Shown: one piece after another, positions 13,228 to 24,512 of the stretch | Layout: every line of letters starts with the position of its first letter | How positions within the stretch are numbered: the stretch's first letter is position 1 | DNA from: Vitellaria paradoxa | Lineage: Eukaryota > Streptophyta > Magnoliopsida > Ericales > Sapotaceae | Assembly (NCBI GenBank): GCA_019916065.1 | Contig: CM034236.1 | Coordinates: forward strand, 20,539,508-20,603,507 | Direction of reading: 5' to 3' | DNA length: 64,000 nt | Translations under genes and position numbers: made by a program | The notes under the pieces: generated by a model | The model's input: the letters and a program-made list of their open reading frames with translations, nothing else | Database searches by the model: none | Told to the model about the DNA's origin: nothing

Positions 13228-16200
13228 AGTACAAACAAAAGTACATGACTCCTCTAAATTTAGATGAAAGTGTATCACTAAACTGCAGCAAAATATATAA
13301 AAATGAAAACTTACTAAACTTTGCAGAACTGAAGATGTATATAAAATAAGAGAAAATTTTCTCAGGAAAAATCAGATCGAGACAAACGATTTTGTGCTTG
13401 AGAAATTAATACCTTTGAGACGAACATGGTGAATAATCCCAGAAGTATAATTCTGAATGCCTTCAACAGGGTAAAGTTGACTGTAGATGACAGAATGACC
13501 AATTGCTTCGTGGGTTAGTGCAGATTTTGACTTCCCATAATGAACAACACTTGCCACAGTTTTTGGATTTAATGGCTTAATGTTGTCCCCAATTTGGAAT
13601 TCCCCTGCACATATTTTTCAATCAAAACTTACTCTCGCACACCATAATCATAAACATTATATTTATATACACACACCCATATCTACTTACATAACTCTAT
13701 AGATGTTGACCACAATGAAGCAAATTTCCCACTAACTTGGGGGGAAAAAAAGGCCAGGTCCTATTATTTATCAAATCAAATTAACTGCCATGCAGCTTTT
13801 TCTTCCATCTATTTAATTTTCATCACTCAAATCAAATTAAAATGCTGGATATTAATTACAAAAAATCATATGTATAGCTACTGCAGCCTTCCCTAAATTT
13901 GACTTTGAATGTGTCTCTGCATGATAGGTCCCTTTTGATCTTTTTTGAAAGGAAAAAAAAAAAAAAAAAAAACCTTTTTGATCATATAATCCACATATTA
14001 TTAAAATATATATAACTGATTAATTTAAAAAATTAATGAAAAATTAGATAGTATAGATATTCATATGCACTTTATTTTTATACAAACTTTTATTTATTAT
14101 AATTTCATAAAAATTTAAATTTATTGATTATTATCACACAATTTATTATCAACTAACTATTTTCAAAAACTCTTCTCTAAATATTAAAATATTTGCACCA
14201 CAACGTAGTTTACAAAGTGATAACGATTTCTAGAGTGGCAAGGGCAAGGCCAACAACTGCCCACCCTCGCCCCCGAGGGGGAGAGATGTGCCCACCCCCC
14301 AAAAAAAATAATTCTTTTAATGTGATAGGTAAAAAAAAAAAAATTTTAATACCCATCTTCAAAATTATTTTTTTAATATTGTCTTAAATGTTCAATTGTG
14401 CCCATCCAAAAATAAAAGAATAAAAGATTAGCCTAATATCAATTGTGCTCACCTAATAAACGAAAAAAAAAAAAAATTAGTCTAATACCAATTGTACTCA
14501 CCTAACGAAAAGAAAATATTTTAGCTCAATGTATACATAAAATTGTATCCAACCCACCCAATAAAATTAAAAATATCTGGTCTTACTTTGACCCTTTCCC
14601 CCTCTGTCTTTATCATTTATATGTTTTATAAATATTGTCCACCCACAAATCAATTTCTAGCTCTGTTCCTTTAGAGTGGGGTATCCACTTTTGAGAGCAG
14701 CATGAGTACGTCAAAATTATAATAAGAATATATCAAAAGCACGTTGTATGGATGTTCTGAGTTGCTTAAACAAGAGTTCTTGAACGCGCGGGAACAACCA
14801 ATTAAGATATAAATTCCTAGCTCTGAATGAATGAGAAAAAGAAAATGAAAAAGAAAAAAAAAAAGGTTTTTATACAATGTAAACCGTGCAGCAGGTAGCT
14901 GCCACATTGAGTTCATTGGAGAAATTACCTTAATGTCAAGCAGTTCAAGATGAACACTGGAACGTTATATATATATATATATATGTGTGTGTGTATGTAT
15001 GTGTGTATATATAATTAACCCTAGTTTATGAATTTGATTTTCAGAACTTTCTTCACATTATGCACTTGAGTGTATCTCATGTAAAAAAAATGAAGTAAAA
15101 CAAATGAAGCAAATTAGACTCTCTCACAAATGTTCACTTTTCTCAATGGCTAGTCTAAGGTAGGTAGCTAGCACGAAGCTTTCATGTAACTGGTGTATGA
15201 GGAGTAGTAGTTTTACTCCCATTGAGAGAGCGTTAGTATTCGTGCAAGGATTGAAACATAGCCGAACAAATAAATTATAATGTGACAAGTGCATGTTCAT
15301 TTTTCTAATGTTTTTCTTAACCCTACTTTAATTCTTTTTTTTTTTTATGCTTCTTTTAAATAATTTTTCCTAACCATTCCCCCCGGGGCACCGATTGGAA
15401 TGATTGTAGAATTTCTTTATTGTTTTTGTCAACATTGCATATTTTTATAATTTAGGAACTTAATGTTGTGGTTGTTTACTATCTTATTGTTACATTTGCA
15501 TTCAATTCAATGAGGTTATCTAATCTAATTCAATCCAATATATATAAGACTAAAATAATATTTTCTTTTTGCTCTTCCCTTTTCATCATTCTAATTATAT
15601 GTGGCGCCCATTTTCTTCATTTCTTTTTTTTTTCCTCTCTCACTGACAAAGTTTTTACTTTTTTTTTTTTTTCTTTTGTCCCACATCACTAAATTACAAC
15701 TATTCTATTTTGTTTTCTACGTACATATAAAATCACTAGAATTATTGCATATAATTTAATAGATGTAGGACCCAATTGTTTATTAACTCACTTTGTAAAA
15801 TTTACATATTTTTAAATGTATTAGGAATTAAGTTAAAAACAAAAAGAATATACGTCTAAATAATAATTATGCTTGAAAAAATGTTAAAAAATTATTTCTT
15901 TCACAATAATAACTCTTAATATTTTTTTAATTTTAAAAACATGGAAGAACGCCTAAATATTAATAATTAGACTTGTGAGTAATCATTATTCTAAACTCTA
16001 ATTTTAATATTAAATTAGTTATATTGACCACAAAAAATTATTATTAATTCCTACGTGACACTGTCTTTATTCACTATTCTATTTTTTCTTTTTTTTTTAT
16101 AAATCTTTTAATAAAATACCTTCATATTTTTTTTTTCAATTTTTTCCTTCTTATTCACAAGATCTTTACTTCTTTTTTGCTCCACATTAATCAATAACCA

Positions 16201-17361
16201 TAATTTTACTTTTTCTTTTATTTGTAAAATTACTATAATTGTAACATGTAAATCAACACAAAGTGACTCATGATTCATTAAATGGACCTTGCTTATCGTA
16301 AAATTTATATTTTTAAAAACAAACTAATTAAAATGCCTAAGATATTAATTCATATTAATAAATGATATAAAAATTATTAAACTTTAATTAAATTTTAAAA
16401 TTTTAATTTCTCTTACAAGAACAACTCGAAACACAAACAAAAAAATGTTTAAATATTATTTAGACTTGAGAGCAAATTTTTCTTTAATAACAAATCACAA
16501 TTCTAAATTTATATTGGCATGTTAATCTTTTTTAACTGATTAATAATATTTAATATTGAGTTATTTTTATAAATATATACACTAAGTTTTATAATTCTTC
16601 TATTTTCTCTCAATAAACCAAATCCAATGTGTACTCTCTATATTTACAATCCTATTTTTTTTCTTTTCTTTTTTTTAAAATTTTTTGAACAGAAAACTCT
16701 CCTTTTCTTTTATTTTGACGTACTTTTTTTTTTTATTTTACTTTCTTTTCTTTCACGTCAATATATGATCACAACTACAATTTTTTAATATAGCCACTAG
16801 AGTTGTATATATGATTTTAAGTAATGTGAGTTAATATGTTTCTAAAATAGACTCACTTGCCAATTAGTTCCTTGTTGTTGTAAATTTATATATTTCAAAC
16901 ATAGTAAAATTAAATTTAAAAATATAAAGAAAAATATTTAAATAATAATTAATGACTGAATTTAATTAAAATTTAAAAATATATCTCCTCTTAGCATATT
17001 TTAAATTTAAAAATATAAAGATAAAATTGCTACTATTACTTAGGCTTGGGTAAATAAATAATGTAAGAGCAAAACGGAATATATATATATATATACCTGT
17101 GATCCAAGAGATCCAAACTGAATCGTGGGTTGAAGAGAGGGAAAGGGAAATTTGCTCGGGCTCAAACCCTTTGACAGTCCTTTGCAACCGAGGATCAGTA
17201 TCCGGCAAATCGACTGCATTTTCCGGCAGGTTAACTGAAACAGTCACCGGCTTGAATGGTCCGTCAAGGGTCGTCGGGATTTGGCCATGAACTGTCACCA
17301 AACTCATCAACAGAAGCAGCAGACGAGGAAGCCCAGTAACACACACTCCATAGAAAGTCAT
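347..17361 (-). CDS. PAP15: Purple acid phosphatase, PAP15/phytase-type, seven exons
   Basis: Spliced gene: exons 17361-17097, 13604-13413, 11570-11240, 10134-9914, 9253-9063, 4076-3807 and 496-347. All introns are GT-AG and phases agree, giving 539 residues. Family knowledge: PAPs are secreted binuclear metallohydrolases that release phosphate from organic esters; the PAP15 group includes phytases. Seen: a hydrophobic signal peptide at residues 1-26, an N-terminal fibronectin-like region, then metal motifs GDLG (197-200), GDATY (224-228), GNHD (279-282), ATWH (360-363) and GHVH (399-402). Several N-glycosylation sequons are present. The C-terminal HGILE...NETHALWSWHRNQD block is typical of plant PAPs. 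Length fits the roughly 530-residue family norm. Start: the first in-frame ATG is at 17361, directly before the signal peptide. No frameshift or stop was seen, so it is probably functional. The closest subgroup (PAP15 rather than PAP13 or PAP23) is inferred from remembered similarity only. Confidence 0.93.
835..1055 (+). repeat. G-rich low-complexity island
   Basis: The plus strand is strongly G-biased, with repeated GGTGGGG, GGTGGT and GGGTGAG words, in otherwise about 75% A/T sequence. It lies in PAP intron 6, so the pre-mRNA carries the C-rich complement. It could be an old GC-rich insertion or a minisatellite-like expansion; no origin was identified. Confidence 0.5.
1135..1275 (+). repeat. 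MITE family M1, copy 1
   Basis: Begins GGTCCCGTTTGATTTGC and ends TTTCAAACACACCCTAAA. It shares blocks such as CTCTATAAATCTCTGTTAA and CACTGCACGCATTA with copies near 6000 and 24520. The ends are loosely inverted (CGTTTG.../...CAAACACACCC), as in small non-autonomous DNA elements. It lies in PAP intron 6. Confidence 0.6.
2551..2578. repeat. (TC)n microsatellite
   Basis: Uninterrupted dinucleotide run in PAP intron 6. Confidence 0.85.
3779..3800. repeat. (AG)n microsatellite next to the PAP exon 6 donor
   Basis: On the transcribed minus strand this is (CT)n, starting about six bases after the GAG|GTACCC donor of intron 6. Confidence 0.85.
3807..4076 (-). CDS. PAP15: PAP exon 6
   Basis: 270 bases, starting after TGTACAG with VHAYERSNRVYNY and ending FGHGILE. 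The donor GAG|GTACCC is followed six bases later by a (CT)n microsatellite (3779-3800 on the plus strand). It encodes the GDGGNRE block and the FCWDRQPDFSAYRESSFGHG block of the PAP C-terminal domain. Confidence 0.92.
6000..6175 (+). repeat. MITE family M1, copy 2
   Basis: From GGCTCGTTTGGTTTGTAA through TGTTAACTTTATATCACATC and CGAACTCTCCCCAAACC to the TTTATCTCATTTTTTC repeats. Nearly identical over about 110 bp to the copy at 24513-24712. Copies in two introns and intergenic DNA mark it as a dispersed element. Confidence 0.7.
6792..8701. mobile_element. Non-autonomous hAT-like element, 1.9 kb, with 8 bp TSD
   Basis: Ends are TAGGGATGG (6792-6800) and CCATCCCTA (8693-8701), exact inverted repeats. 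The 8 bp AGATTAAG occurs directly at both flanks (6784-6791 and 8702-8709). Eight-base duplications and short TIRs are hallmarks of the hAT superfamily. Subterminal regions hold scattered GGAT and ATCCGATC-type words on both sides, possible transposase-binding repeats. The interior is extremely A/T-rich with no transposase-like ORF, so it would need a partner in trans. It lies in PAP intron 5. Confidence 0.82.
9063..9253 (-). CDS. PAP15: PAP exon 5 (metal motif IV and start of V)
   Basis: 191 bases from ATTGCAG|CGGATC to GGACAT|GTGAGT. It encodes DQYKWLEKDL, ATWHPPWY, HYREADCM and VFTGH. The GHxH motif is completed by exon 6. Confidence 0.92.
9254..9913 (-). other. PAP intron 4 (660 bp)
   Basis: A/T-rich with a poly-T tract (about 9615-9634). 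Nothing else recognised. Confidence 0.75.
9914..10134 (-). CDS. PAP15: PAP exon 4 (metal motif III)
   Basis: 221 bases starting after TTCCAG with YMQRVLAKVP. It carries GNHD, where many family members have GNHE; both occur in PAPs. It runs through YYSFNAGGIHF to NKS. The donor TCAT|GTACTA is weak, but it is the only nearby GT that keeps the frame into exon 5, giving NKSSDQYKW. Confidence 0.87.
10135..11239 (-). other. PAP intron 3 (1105 bp)
   Basis: Contains a (TC)n tract at about 10319-10336, a poly-A tract near 10884-10899 and a moderately GC block at about 10905-11075 (CCTGGGTCT..., GGTGTGGGTCTGGG) that resembles an old DNA-element fragment, not identified. No exon. Confidence 0.7.
11240..11570 (-). 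CDS. PAP15: PAP exon 3 (metal motifs I and II)
   Basis: 331 bases between TTTGCAG|GATTG and GGCAG|GTAAAC. It carries YYYRCGDPS, the GDLG motif and the GDATYAD motif, and ends in QPRWDYWGR, whose arginine codon is split across the intron. Confidence 0.93.
12590..12990. repeat. Putative degenerate DNA-element relic
   Basis: Bounded by GCTAGGGGCTAGGGGTGG on the left and TGGATTCGCCCCTAAATAC on the right, with A/T-rich filler and scattered polypyrimidine words. The GC-rich ends around an A/T core suggest an old non-autonomous element. Blocks with similar edges occur at about 14215-14665 and 18305-18560. TIRs and TSDs were not resolved. Confidence 0.35.
13037..13195 (+). repeat. Degenerate MITE M1-like copy
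   Basis: Starts GGGCATGTTTGGAGTCAAC and ends ACAACTCCAAACATA, with ACTCTACAATCTCTACAAAT and CTCATTGCACAAAATACGAG resembling blocks of family M1. Divergent, so membership is tentative. Confidence 0.45.
13413..13604 (-). CDS. PAP15: PAP exon 2
   Basis: 192 bases between acceptor GTGCAG|GGGAAT and donor AAAG|GTATTA. It encodes GEFQIGDNIKPL through YTSGIIHHVRLKG, the fibronectin-like region. Phase 1 on both sides, matching exons 1 and 3. Confidence 0.92.
13605..17096 (-). other. PAP intron 1 (3492 bp)
   Basis: A/T-rich. Contains a poly-A tract at about 13953-13971, a degenerate element-like block at 14215-14665, (TA)n(TG)n at about 14967-15012 and long T-rich runs at 15.3-16.8 kb. The donor side begins directly with (TA)n (17079-17095). 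No exon is required: exon 1 and exon 2 join in phase to give WITGEFQ. Confidence 0.75.
14215..14665. repeat. Putative degenerate DNA-element relic
   Basis: The left edge has CGATTTCTAGAGTGGCAAGG and a C/G-rich patch (GCCCACCCTCGCCCCCGAGG). The right edge has TGTCCACCCACAAATC and TTTCTAGCTCTG. It includes repeated words such as CCTAATACCAATTGT and GCTCACCTAA. The style resembles 12590-12990. No TSD was found. Confidence 0.35.
17097..17361 (-). CDS. PAP15: PAP exon 1 (signal peptide and N-terminus)
   Basis: Codes residues 1-88 plus one base, from MTFYGVCV through the leucine-rich signal core to WISWIT. The donor is ACAG|GTATAT and leads straight into a (TA)n tract in intron 1. A GTG codon lies in frame 24 bases upstream, but the first ATG is 17361. 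Motifs DGPFKPVTV and GFEPEQISLSLSS are typical of the PAP N-terminal domain. Confidence 0.92.
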
Positions 17362-17443
17362 TGCTGTGCCTGCGTTCACATGCACAGACAGAGAGAGAGA
17401 GAGAGAGAGATGGTGGGGGTTTTAGAATCAAAGAAGGTGAGGT

Positions 17444-17453
17444 GTTTTTATAA
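17444..17453 (-). promoter_or_regulatory. Probable TATA box of the PAP gene
   Basis: The minus strand reads TTATAAAAAC, about 85 bases upstream of the ATG at 17361. It is followed by a CT-rich leader containing (CT)n (17389-17411 on the plus strand), common in plant 5' UTRs. Confidence 0.5.
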
Positions 17454-17509
17454 CAAGAAAAAATGGTTACCAAATCTCAAGTATTCACGTGAAACGCGAG
17501 TCTTGTTTA

Positions 17510-17570
17510 GTTTTAAAAAAATTAACGTTTTGAGTGTGGAGTTTTTAAAAATTAACGTTTTGAGTGTGGA
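17510..17570. repeat. 30 bp tandem duplication in the PAP promoter
   Basis: Units at 17510-17540 and 17541-17570 share ATTAACGTTTTGAGTGTGGA exactly. They lie about 150-210 bases upstream of the ATG, so they may duplicate a promoter element. Confidence 0.8.
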
Positions 17571-20140
17571 TTCGAATCTTTATCGTCGCACGCATTCGTG
17601 ATTTATCGTTGTACATATTGACGGATCGGTATGTACGACATAAATTAAGAGAAATTTACTTTTTAGAGATTTAGTCAATAAAGTGAACCTCTCATGCTAA
17701 TTTTTTTTTTAATTAATAATAATATTAAATAATTATTTTATCTGATATTTATGTACCCACTTTGATCTTCCACATGCCTTTTATCTGGTACCGATATTGG
17801 GTTGTTGCAAAGTCCAACGCTACACATTAAAATATTAATACGCTATCCTCACTTTAATTAAGAAAGATCTGATTCTGTTATATATATTTTGTAACACGTA
17901 TATAAAACTAGTGAATAAATTGTACGTTTTAGACACATTTACTAACCCTTAACTTTGTAGTGATAAAATTAGCAACGATGCGGCTGTTTGACAACATTAA
18001 AATTTATCAATTTATACAGGATTTTGACACGTATCACCTAATTGAGAGTTGAGTGTTCGGTGAAAATTTGTAAAAGTTAAAAGAAAAATGAAAAGAAAAA
18101 ATTAAAAAAAGTTGAACAGAGCTAGTGGAAGTTAGAGGAAGTTAGCAAAAGATGATTCTGTATTTGGTGGAAAAATTTTTAAAAAAAATTGATAAAAATT
18201 ATTTATTATTATTTTTTTGGTGAAAGTTATTGAAACAAACACAACCAACGTATATTGCGTAAGTTGGTGATAAACTATTTGGATAACATTTTCCTAAAAT
18301 TCTACTTTGGTCGCCATATTGGCGGACATAGGTATAGGCTAACCGGGTTATAGCCCAGGGGACTTGGTCCAAAAAAAATATAAAAATTTTTAATTAAAAA
18401 ATATTTTTTTAAATTTAGTCCACTTAAAATTTTTTGTAGTTAGCCCATTTTTGCATTTAAACCCTTTGTTCAAACCTAAATTTTTAAAATCTAACCCAAT
18501 TTATTTTTAAACTTTTTTATTCAGCCCAAATAAATTTTAAATTTTGAATCTGTCCTAGATATATATGTGGTAGACAATGAATCGCCGACATTTAGTACTA
18601 ATGAATGTAACCCCCAAAAAAAAAAAAAGTGCAAGAAGTTGATATTAAAATTTGAGGATTAGGAGTTTGGTGATGAATGTAATTAACAGTTTAACAGTAC
18701 CTTTTAGTTCTTTTGCGAATGTAGCTAGACTGCAACGTGTAAATAAAATATGGAAAATTCTTAAAATATTAAAAAAAAAAAGAAATGAACTTTTAGAATG
18801 AAAATTTTATTTTAATGAATTGAAAGTTTAAATTTTTAAATATATGAATTTTTATTAAATCGTTGCCACACTTGATATGCAGAGAAGCGTTTCACTTGGG
18901 GTAAAACTTAATTACAATTAATTGTGCCTTGAATAAAAGTTTGAGTATTTAGAATTAATTTTAAGTGTTTGATTCATTAAAATGAAAAATTCATCAGTCT
19001 AAAATTTTATTTTTTATAATTTTTTTAATAAAATATGTTTAAGATATGTTTATATATATATATATATATATTTTGGTGATTCGGAACTCCACCGATTTAT
19101 TGCAGCCCTCAACAAACTGCGTAGTTGATGAGTAAACTGGAGGTTCGCGCAATACCCCACAAATCACGTAAACCAGCTAAGTCTAAGACTCACACCTTGT
19201 ATGGGTACCTCCAAGACTTTGTGGGCTTTAGAGTCCAACTCCTGACCTCCCTTAGGGAAAGCAAGAGCTCTGCGCCCTATGACAGTTGGTTATGTTTATA
19301 TTTTTATCATGGAAACATACTATATATATAGATATTTAATTTAAATAGAGGCACACATCAATTTTTATTTTTATTTTTTTAAAATAAAAATTTTTAATAA
19401 GCATGAAGAGATAATATTACAAGGTTTGGAAAAGTTAATAACTAGGTATAAGAGCAAGGGAGATGGCAGGAAAAGTAATTACACAATTGCTATTTTGTTG
19501 AGATCCGTAATATACGCAAGTTAAATAGTTTATGGTGTTAATATTTGGTAGTTAAAAACTTATGTTATATTCTGTTTGAAATGTTAGATTTGATGATATT
19601 TCAACTTATTTGGTAAGAATTTACACCAATTCTTATATTTACAATTAAAATAAAATTTTATGAATTGAATTTAATTTTATTTCATAACTTAAATTTTTGG
19701 AATTTCTAAATCAAAACCAAAATAATAGGAATTGAAATAAAAATTTATTCTTTTCTTAAACCATTTAAATAATTGAACAAATTTACCCTTATATATTATA
19801 TTTATCATATTTTCTATTTATTATTAACATAGTCAAATTTGTATTTCTTCTAAATTAATTTAATTCAATTCTTAAATTCAAAAACATATTTCAAATATAA
19901 AATTTCATTTACCAAATCAAGTCAAATATTTATTTTAAAATCAAATCAATTCTAAGAAAATAATGTTTCTGACAGGAATTTAAATGAAAAGCTCATTTGA
20001 TACTAGCTTTTTAATCTAGAAAAGTACTTGAAAATAAGTTTAATGACAAAAGCTACTTATTGAGTTTAGTAATTTGTTAAAAAAAATAACTTTAATTAAT
20101 TTTTTATGCTAAAAAATAATTTTAGTACTGTAGATCTAAC
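17571..20140. other. Intergenic A/T-rich DNA upstream of PAP
   Basis: No gene recognised. Holds an element-like block at about 18305-18560 (CGGACATAGG... to ...CTGTCCTAG), a (TA)n run at about 19051-19070, a GC-normal block at 19075-19300 and simple A/T sequence to the copia relic. Confidence 0.7.
19075..19300. repeat. Unclassified short repeat-like block
   Basis: A compositionally distinct 225 bp island (GGAACTCCACCGATTTATTG ... CTCTGCGCCCTATGACAG) in A/T-rich DNA. The minus strand contains GGTCAGGAGTTGGACTC, loosely like a Pol III box B, so a SINE-like or other short element is possible. No target duplication or tail was resolved. Confidence 0.3.
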
Positions 20141-20149
20141 TTCTACACA

Positions 20150-22023
20150 TAATACTGTCAACCCTCTCGAGATTGTCACTCTTTCTTCCATCCTTCAATC
20201 TCTTCCTTCTCTTGATACTGTCTAACTGCTCCCTCTCCTCCAAATGCGCCTCGTAGAAGATACTCTAGGATTTCAATATCCCCCACTTATCTCCAAGAGT
20301 ATCACTACAACTTAGCTTCTAATACTTTTCACTCTCAATCAATCATTCAATGATTAGTACCTTTTACAGACTTAGGTAAGCACCATGACATTTCAAATTT
20401 TCTCAGTTATGAAAAACTTTCTCCTTCTCACCGTGCCATTGTCTTATCTATCTTACCTAACTCTGATCCAAAAACCTATGTTGAAGCTTATAAGTCCCCT
20501 AAGTGGTGTGATGCTATAGATGATGAGTTTAAAGCTCTTGTTGACAACAACACATGGACTATCATTCCCATACCTAAAGGGAAAGAACCTGTAGATTGTA
20601 AATGGGTTTACAAACAAAAATTCATGATAGATGAAATTGAATAGAGGAAGAAGGCAAGACTTATTGCTAAAGGGTATACCTAACAGGCTGGTTTGGATTA
20701 TCATGAAACACTCTCTAGTTGCTAAAAGTGGTTATAGTTAAAGCTCTCGCAGTAGTTGTAGCCATTAATAATTGGCACTTGTATCAGATTCACGTCAACA
20801 ATGCATTCTTACATGATGACTTATATGAAGAAGTATACACTGAATTTACCTCCTGGTTATAAGCAACAGGGGGAGAAAGGTGAGAAACTAGTTTGTCATC
20901 TAAACAAATCTTTATATGGATTGAAACAGCTTCAAGGAAGCAGTTTGAAAAACTGTCCTCTTTCATCATTTCTTATAGTTTCACTCAATCTAAAGCTGAT
21001 TACTCTTTCTTCACAAAGAAGAGTGGCTTCTCATACACAACTATCTTGGTTTATGTAGATGATATAATAATTGCTGGCAATGATATTTCCTACATAAATC
21101 AATTTAAGAAAATTCTTGATTTGCAATTTAAGCTTAAGGATCTAGGGGTTCTAAAGTACGTCCTAGGTCTTTAAATAGCTAGAAGCTCGAAAGGAATTTC
21201 TATTTTTCAATAGAAATGTACCTTAGAAGTATTATCTTGGTAGAAGGTCTACAAAGTGTCCCATGGCACAAAAAAAGTTATAAGGGTGATCCCATTCCTA
21301 ATCCTACAGTCTATATATAGAAGGCTTGTAGGAAGGTTACTCTACATCACTATAACTGGACCTAATTTAACCTATCCTATACAAGTCTTAAGTTAGTTTT
21401 TACACTCTCCAAAGCAACCTCATCTAGATGTTGCCTATCATGTCTTAAGATACCTCAAGACCACACCAGGGCAAGGATTGTTCTTTCCTTTTACTTCTGA
21501 GTTACACTTGAAGGCCTTCTATGATACGAATTGGGTAGCATGCTCAGATACTCGGTGTTTAATTACAAGTTTCTATATTTTTCCTGGAAAATTATCTTAC
21601 ATTATAGAAATCAAAAAAGCAACACACTGTGTGTCAAGCTCTTCCACAAAGGTAGAATACCGTTCCATGGCTTTCACATACTGTGAACTCACTTGGCCGA
21701 TAAGCCTTTTTAGTGATTTAAATGTTTCACACACGAAGGCAGCTTTCTCATTTTGTGACAATCAGGCAACACCACACATTGCTACTAACCCAGTGTTCCA
21801 TGAAGGACAAAGCATATTGCTAACCTAATGTTCCATGAAAAGACAAAGTATATTAACATCAATGTATGATACAAGATACAATCAGGGTTGATTCGAACTT
21901 TACACGTCTCCACCACTATACAGATTGTTGATTTGTTCACTAAGAGCCTTGGAGTTACTAGATTTCACACGTTACTTTGCAAGATGGGTGTCCGCAATCT
22001 GCACACTCCATCTCAAGGAGGAG
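20150..22023 (+). pseudogene. Ty1/copia pol relic (RT-RNase H)
   Basis: Decayed pol with several stops and frame changes. Readable in order: PKWCDAIDDEFKAL and NNTWTIIP with DCKWVYKQKF (start of copia RT, about 20485-20625), INNWHLYQIHVNNAFLHDDL (20767-20826), LVYVDDIIIAGND with the catalytic YVDD at 21052-21063, LYITITGPNLTYPIQVL, then RNase H with VEYRSMA and FCDNQA (about 21655-21770). The element is 5'-truncated: no gag, protease or integrase is seen. The reading frame ends near QGG just before the LTR. Not active. Confidence 0.88.
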
Positions 22024-22190
22024 TGTTAGATATGAATATACTAAACTAGTTTTTGTATCTTATCTTGTTCAGATTGTATCTTATATTATCTTGTAGATTT
22101 CTTCTCTCTCCATCCTGTTATTAGATATTTTTTTTATAGCTTGTATTTATTTTCGTTTCTCAATTCATTTTCAATGTGAATATGATCAGA
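22024..22190 (+). mobile_element. 3' LTR of the copia relic
   Basis: Begins TGTTAGATATG directly after a purine-rich tract (CTCAAGGAGGAG), the usual copia polypurine tract/LTR junction. The right end is not sharply defined. No matching 5' LTR is in the window. Confidence 0.6.
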
Positions 22191-24512
22191 AATTTTCCTC
22201 ATTCTCGCTTACCAAAAAGGGGAAAAAAATTTTCCGCATTCTTTGTTTTGTTCTTTGAGCTTTCCTTTATTTTTATCCTCATTGAAAAATCTTGAGGCTC
22301 GGAAGAAGGGTTGAATGGACTTAGCGTACAAATGAGGACATATTTTAATTACAAACAAGCTTTGAAGTTTTTGGAATAACACTTTTATGTAAAAGATAAA
22401 GGATGATGTAAGTTAACAACTTAATTAATAAATAATTGTCTTACCTTTTTTTTTAAAGAAATAAATAATTATTTGGTGTTATTTAATATATTTTTCAATA
22501 CTTTAAGCAGCTAGTATAACTTAAATTTTAATCCGACATATATAAGAGTGGTGAGATTTCCTGTAGATGATTATGTGATATTAAGTGCAAAACATTCTGG
22601 TAAATACATGAAATAACTTACCTGCATATCCAATTTTATCTGAAATGAAAATAACAATTCACTCAATTATGAAGTTGTGCATTCCTATATAACTTATATA
22701 ATAGTCCCAAGTCACTTCAATCACTATTTCACCTTTAAACATTTTTACTAATGACAGATAGATAATAAACATCTTCCCAAAAAAATTTGTTCACCTCTCT
22801 TTTTTTATCTTTTCTCTTCATTCTCTCAAAGACCAATCAAAAGTTAATTTTATCAATTCACATTTTCTATAATCAATACTAACGCCAATTTCCATTAGCA
22901 ACCCAAGTGTTGTAAATCACCTTATCACTAACTCACTTGACCTTTCTTCACCATTAATTCCAAAATAGCTGTCACGGCCCGTGCATTTGTAAGATTATTT
23001 TAGTTATTATTTTTATTTCTGTATCATTTAATATTATATTAATATAAGGAGTAATTGGGTCATTGCATAAACTTTTCATTTCAAAACATTTAAAATCTTT
23101 TCGTCTAGAGATATGTTCGTACGCACATTTGAATGAGGGGCTGTTTGGACTGCTGTTCAGACAGCAGTGTGTATTCTGAGAGTTTTTGGAGGCTCTAACT
23201 GCGAATCAGATGCTTTGGGCGGAAATCAAAAAGCTTACCTCAAAAACAAAAAAAAAAAAAAAAAGGGGCTAAAAATAACTTTTAGGTCAAGTTATAGCTC
23301 TCAAAAAATTATTGTATAGAAATGGATTAAACTTATAAGTGGCCCAGTGATTTCTTTAATTAACATCTTGAAATAGGCATAGGATGACTCATGTTATCAT
23401 TTTGGCATGTGAAGAATCCAATGGTTCCATCAAATTGATCTTCAGGACTCTTTATCAATAAATGTGTCGACATTAGTATTTTTGGCCACACATATCAAAG
23501 TAGCTCCTAAAATTTGAATTGACTATTTTAACTTGATAGTTTTGACTATAAATGAGTGGTTAACCCTCTGTTGAAGTTTCATGACATTTGGGCTTGAAAT
23601 GAGGGTCTCGATCCTTCTCCGTCCCTCTTCGGCTCCTGATGCGCCAATAGGAATTATTTTTGGACATGTAGATTGAAGCAACTATTTAGATGAGAGTCTG
23701 GTCATTCTAACCTCTTGGCCTCTATCGTGAATATGTTTTAGATATCCTTGTATAGTTTCATGACATTTGGGCTTGAAATTAAGGTCTCGATAACCTCGTA
23801 TAGTTTCATGACATCATGAATATATTTTAGATTTACATGTTAATGAAGTCATCATAGTCCTATTCTTTACCTTCTAGGCAGTCACTGCTTCATTTGATTG
23901 GCAAGGGGAAAAAAGGGTGTCAACACTTATTTCAAGTTCCTTATTTGAAGTTGCAGTGCTTGGATGGGAGGGGTAAAATAGGGTGTCTACACATATCTTC
24001 ACATTAAGTAAATATACATTCTTCTAATCTTTGGTATGAAATACAAAAATTCTTTAAATTATGATCGTCGTTATTTAGACCTTCCATAATAAGGGAACGC
24101 ATGGAGAAATTTTGTATTTGATCATTGGAAAAAAGAAAATCAAGTACGATAAACTTCCTCTGATGCCACTTAATCCATCACTAAGCATTTGGGGATGATA
24201 TTGTTTCTAAGTACAACTGATAAATGTTCTTGAATTTATAAGAACAAGAGAAATAACACGCAATCCTAAATAATCTAAGTAGTAGTGATAGAATTGAATG
24301 AAAAAATTGAAGTTACAAGCCCTATTTGTAATAATAAAATATCTCAGCTAATCCTAATGGAAATAAGTTTATTAATTTTTAATAGAGTTTTCCTAGTCAA
24401 ACTTGAAAAATAAACTAAATTCAAATCCCAAAAGGATTATAACATAATCTTGGGCCCAAAAATAAAGAAAAATAATTAAAATAAACATCTAAAATAATCA
24501 TAGTCTAATTAA

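Larger units (their letters stand above)
11571..13412 (-). other. PAP intron 2 (1842 bp)
   Basis: Contains (TA)n at about 11611-11632, an element-like block at 12590-12990, a MITE-like block near 13037-13195 and a compound (TA)n(TG)n microsatellite at about 13192-13228. No exon. Confidence 0.7.

Noticed and set aside
347..17361. PAP as a pseudogene, because no long ORF is present
   Set aside because: Seven exons join in consistent phase with GT-AG borders, all metal motifs are intact and the length is normal. The short ORFs are simply exons.
22973..23993. Solo LTR starting TGTCACGGCCCG and ending GTGTCTACA
   Set aside because: The terminal bases fit, but flanking bases (AATAGC and CATAT) give no target duplication and no second copy is in the window.
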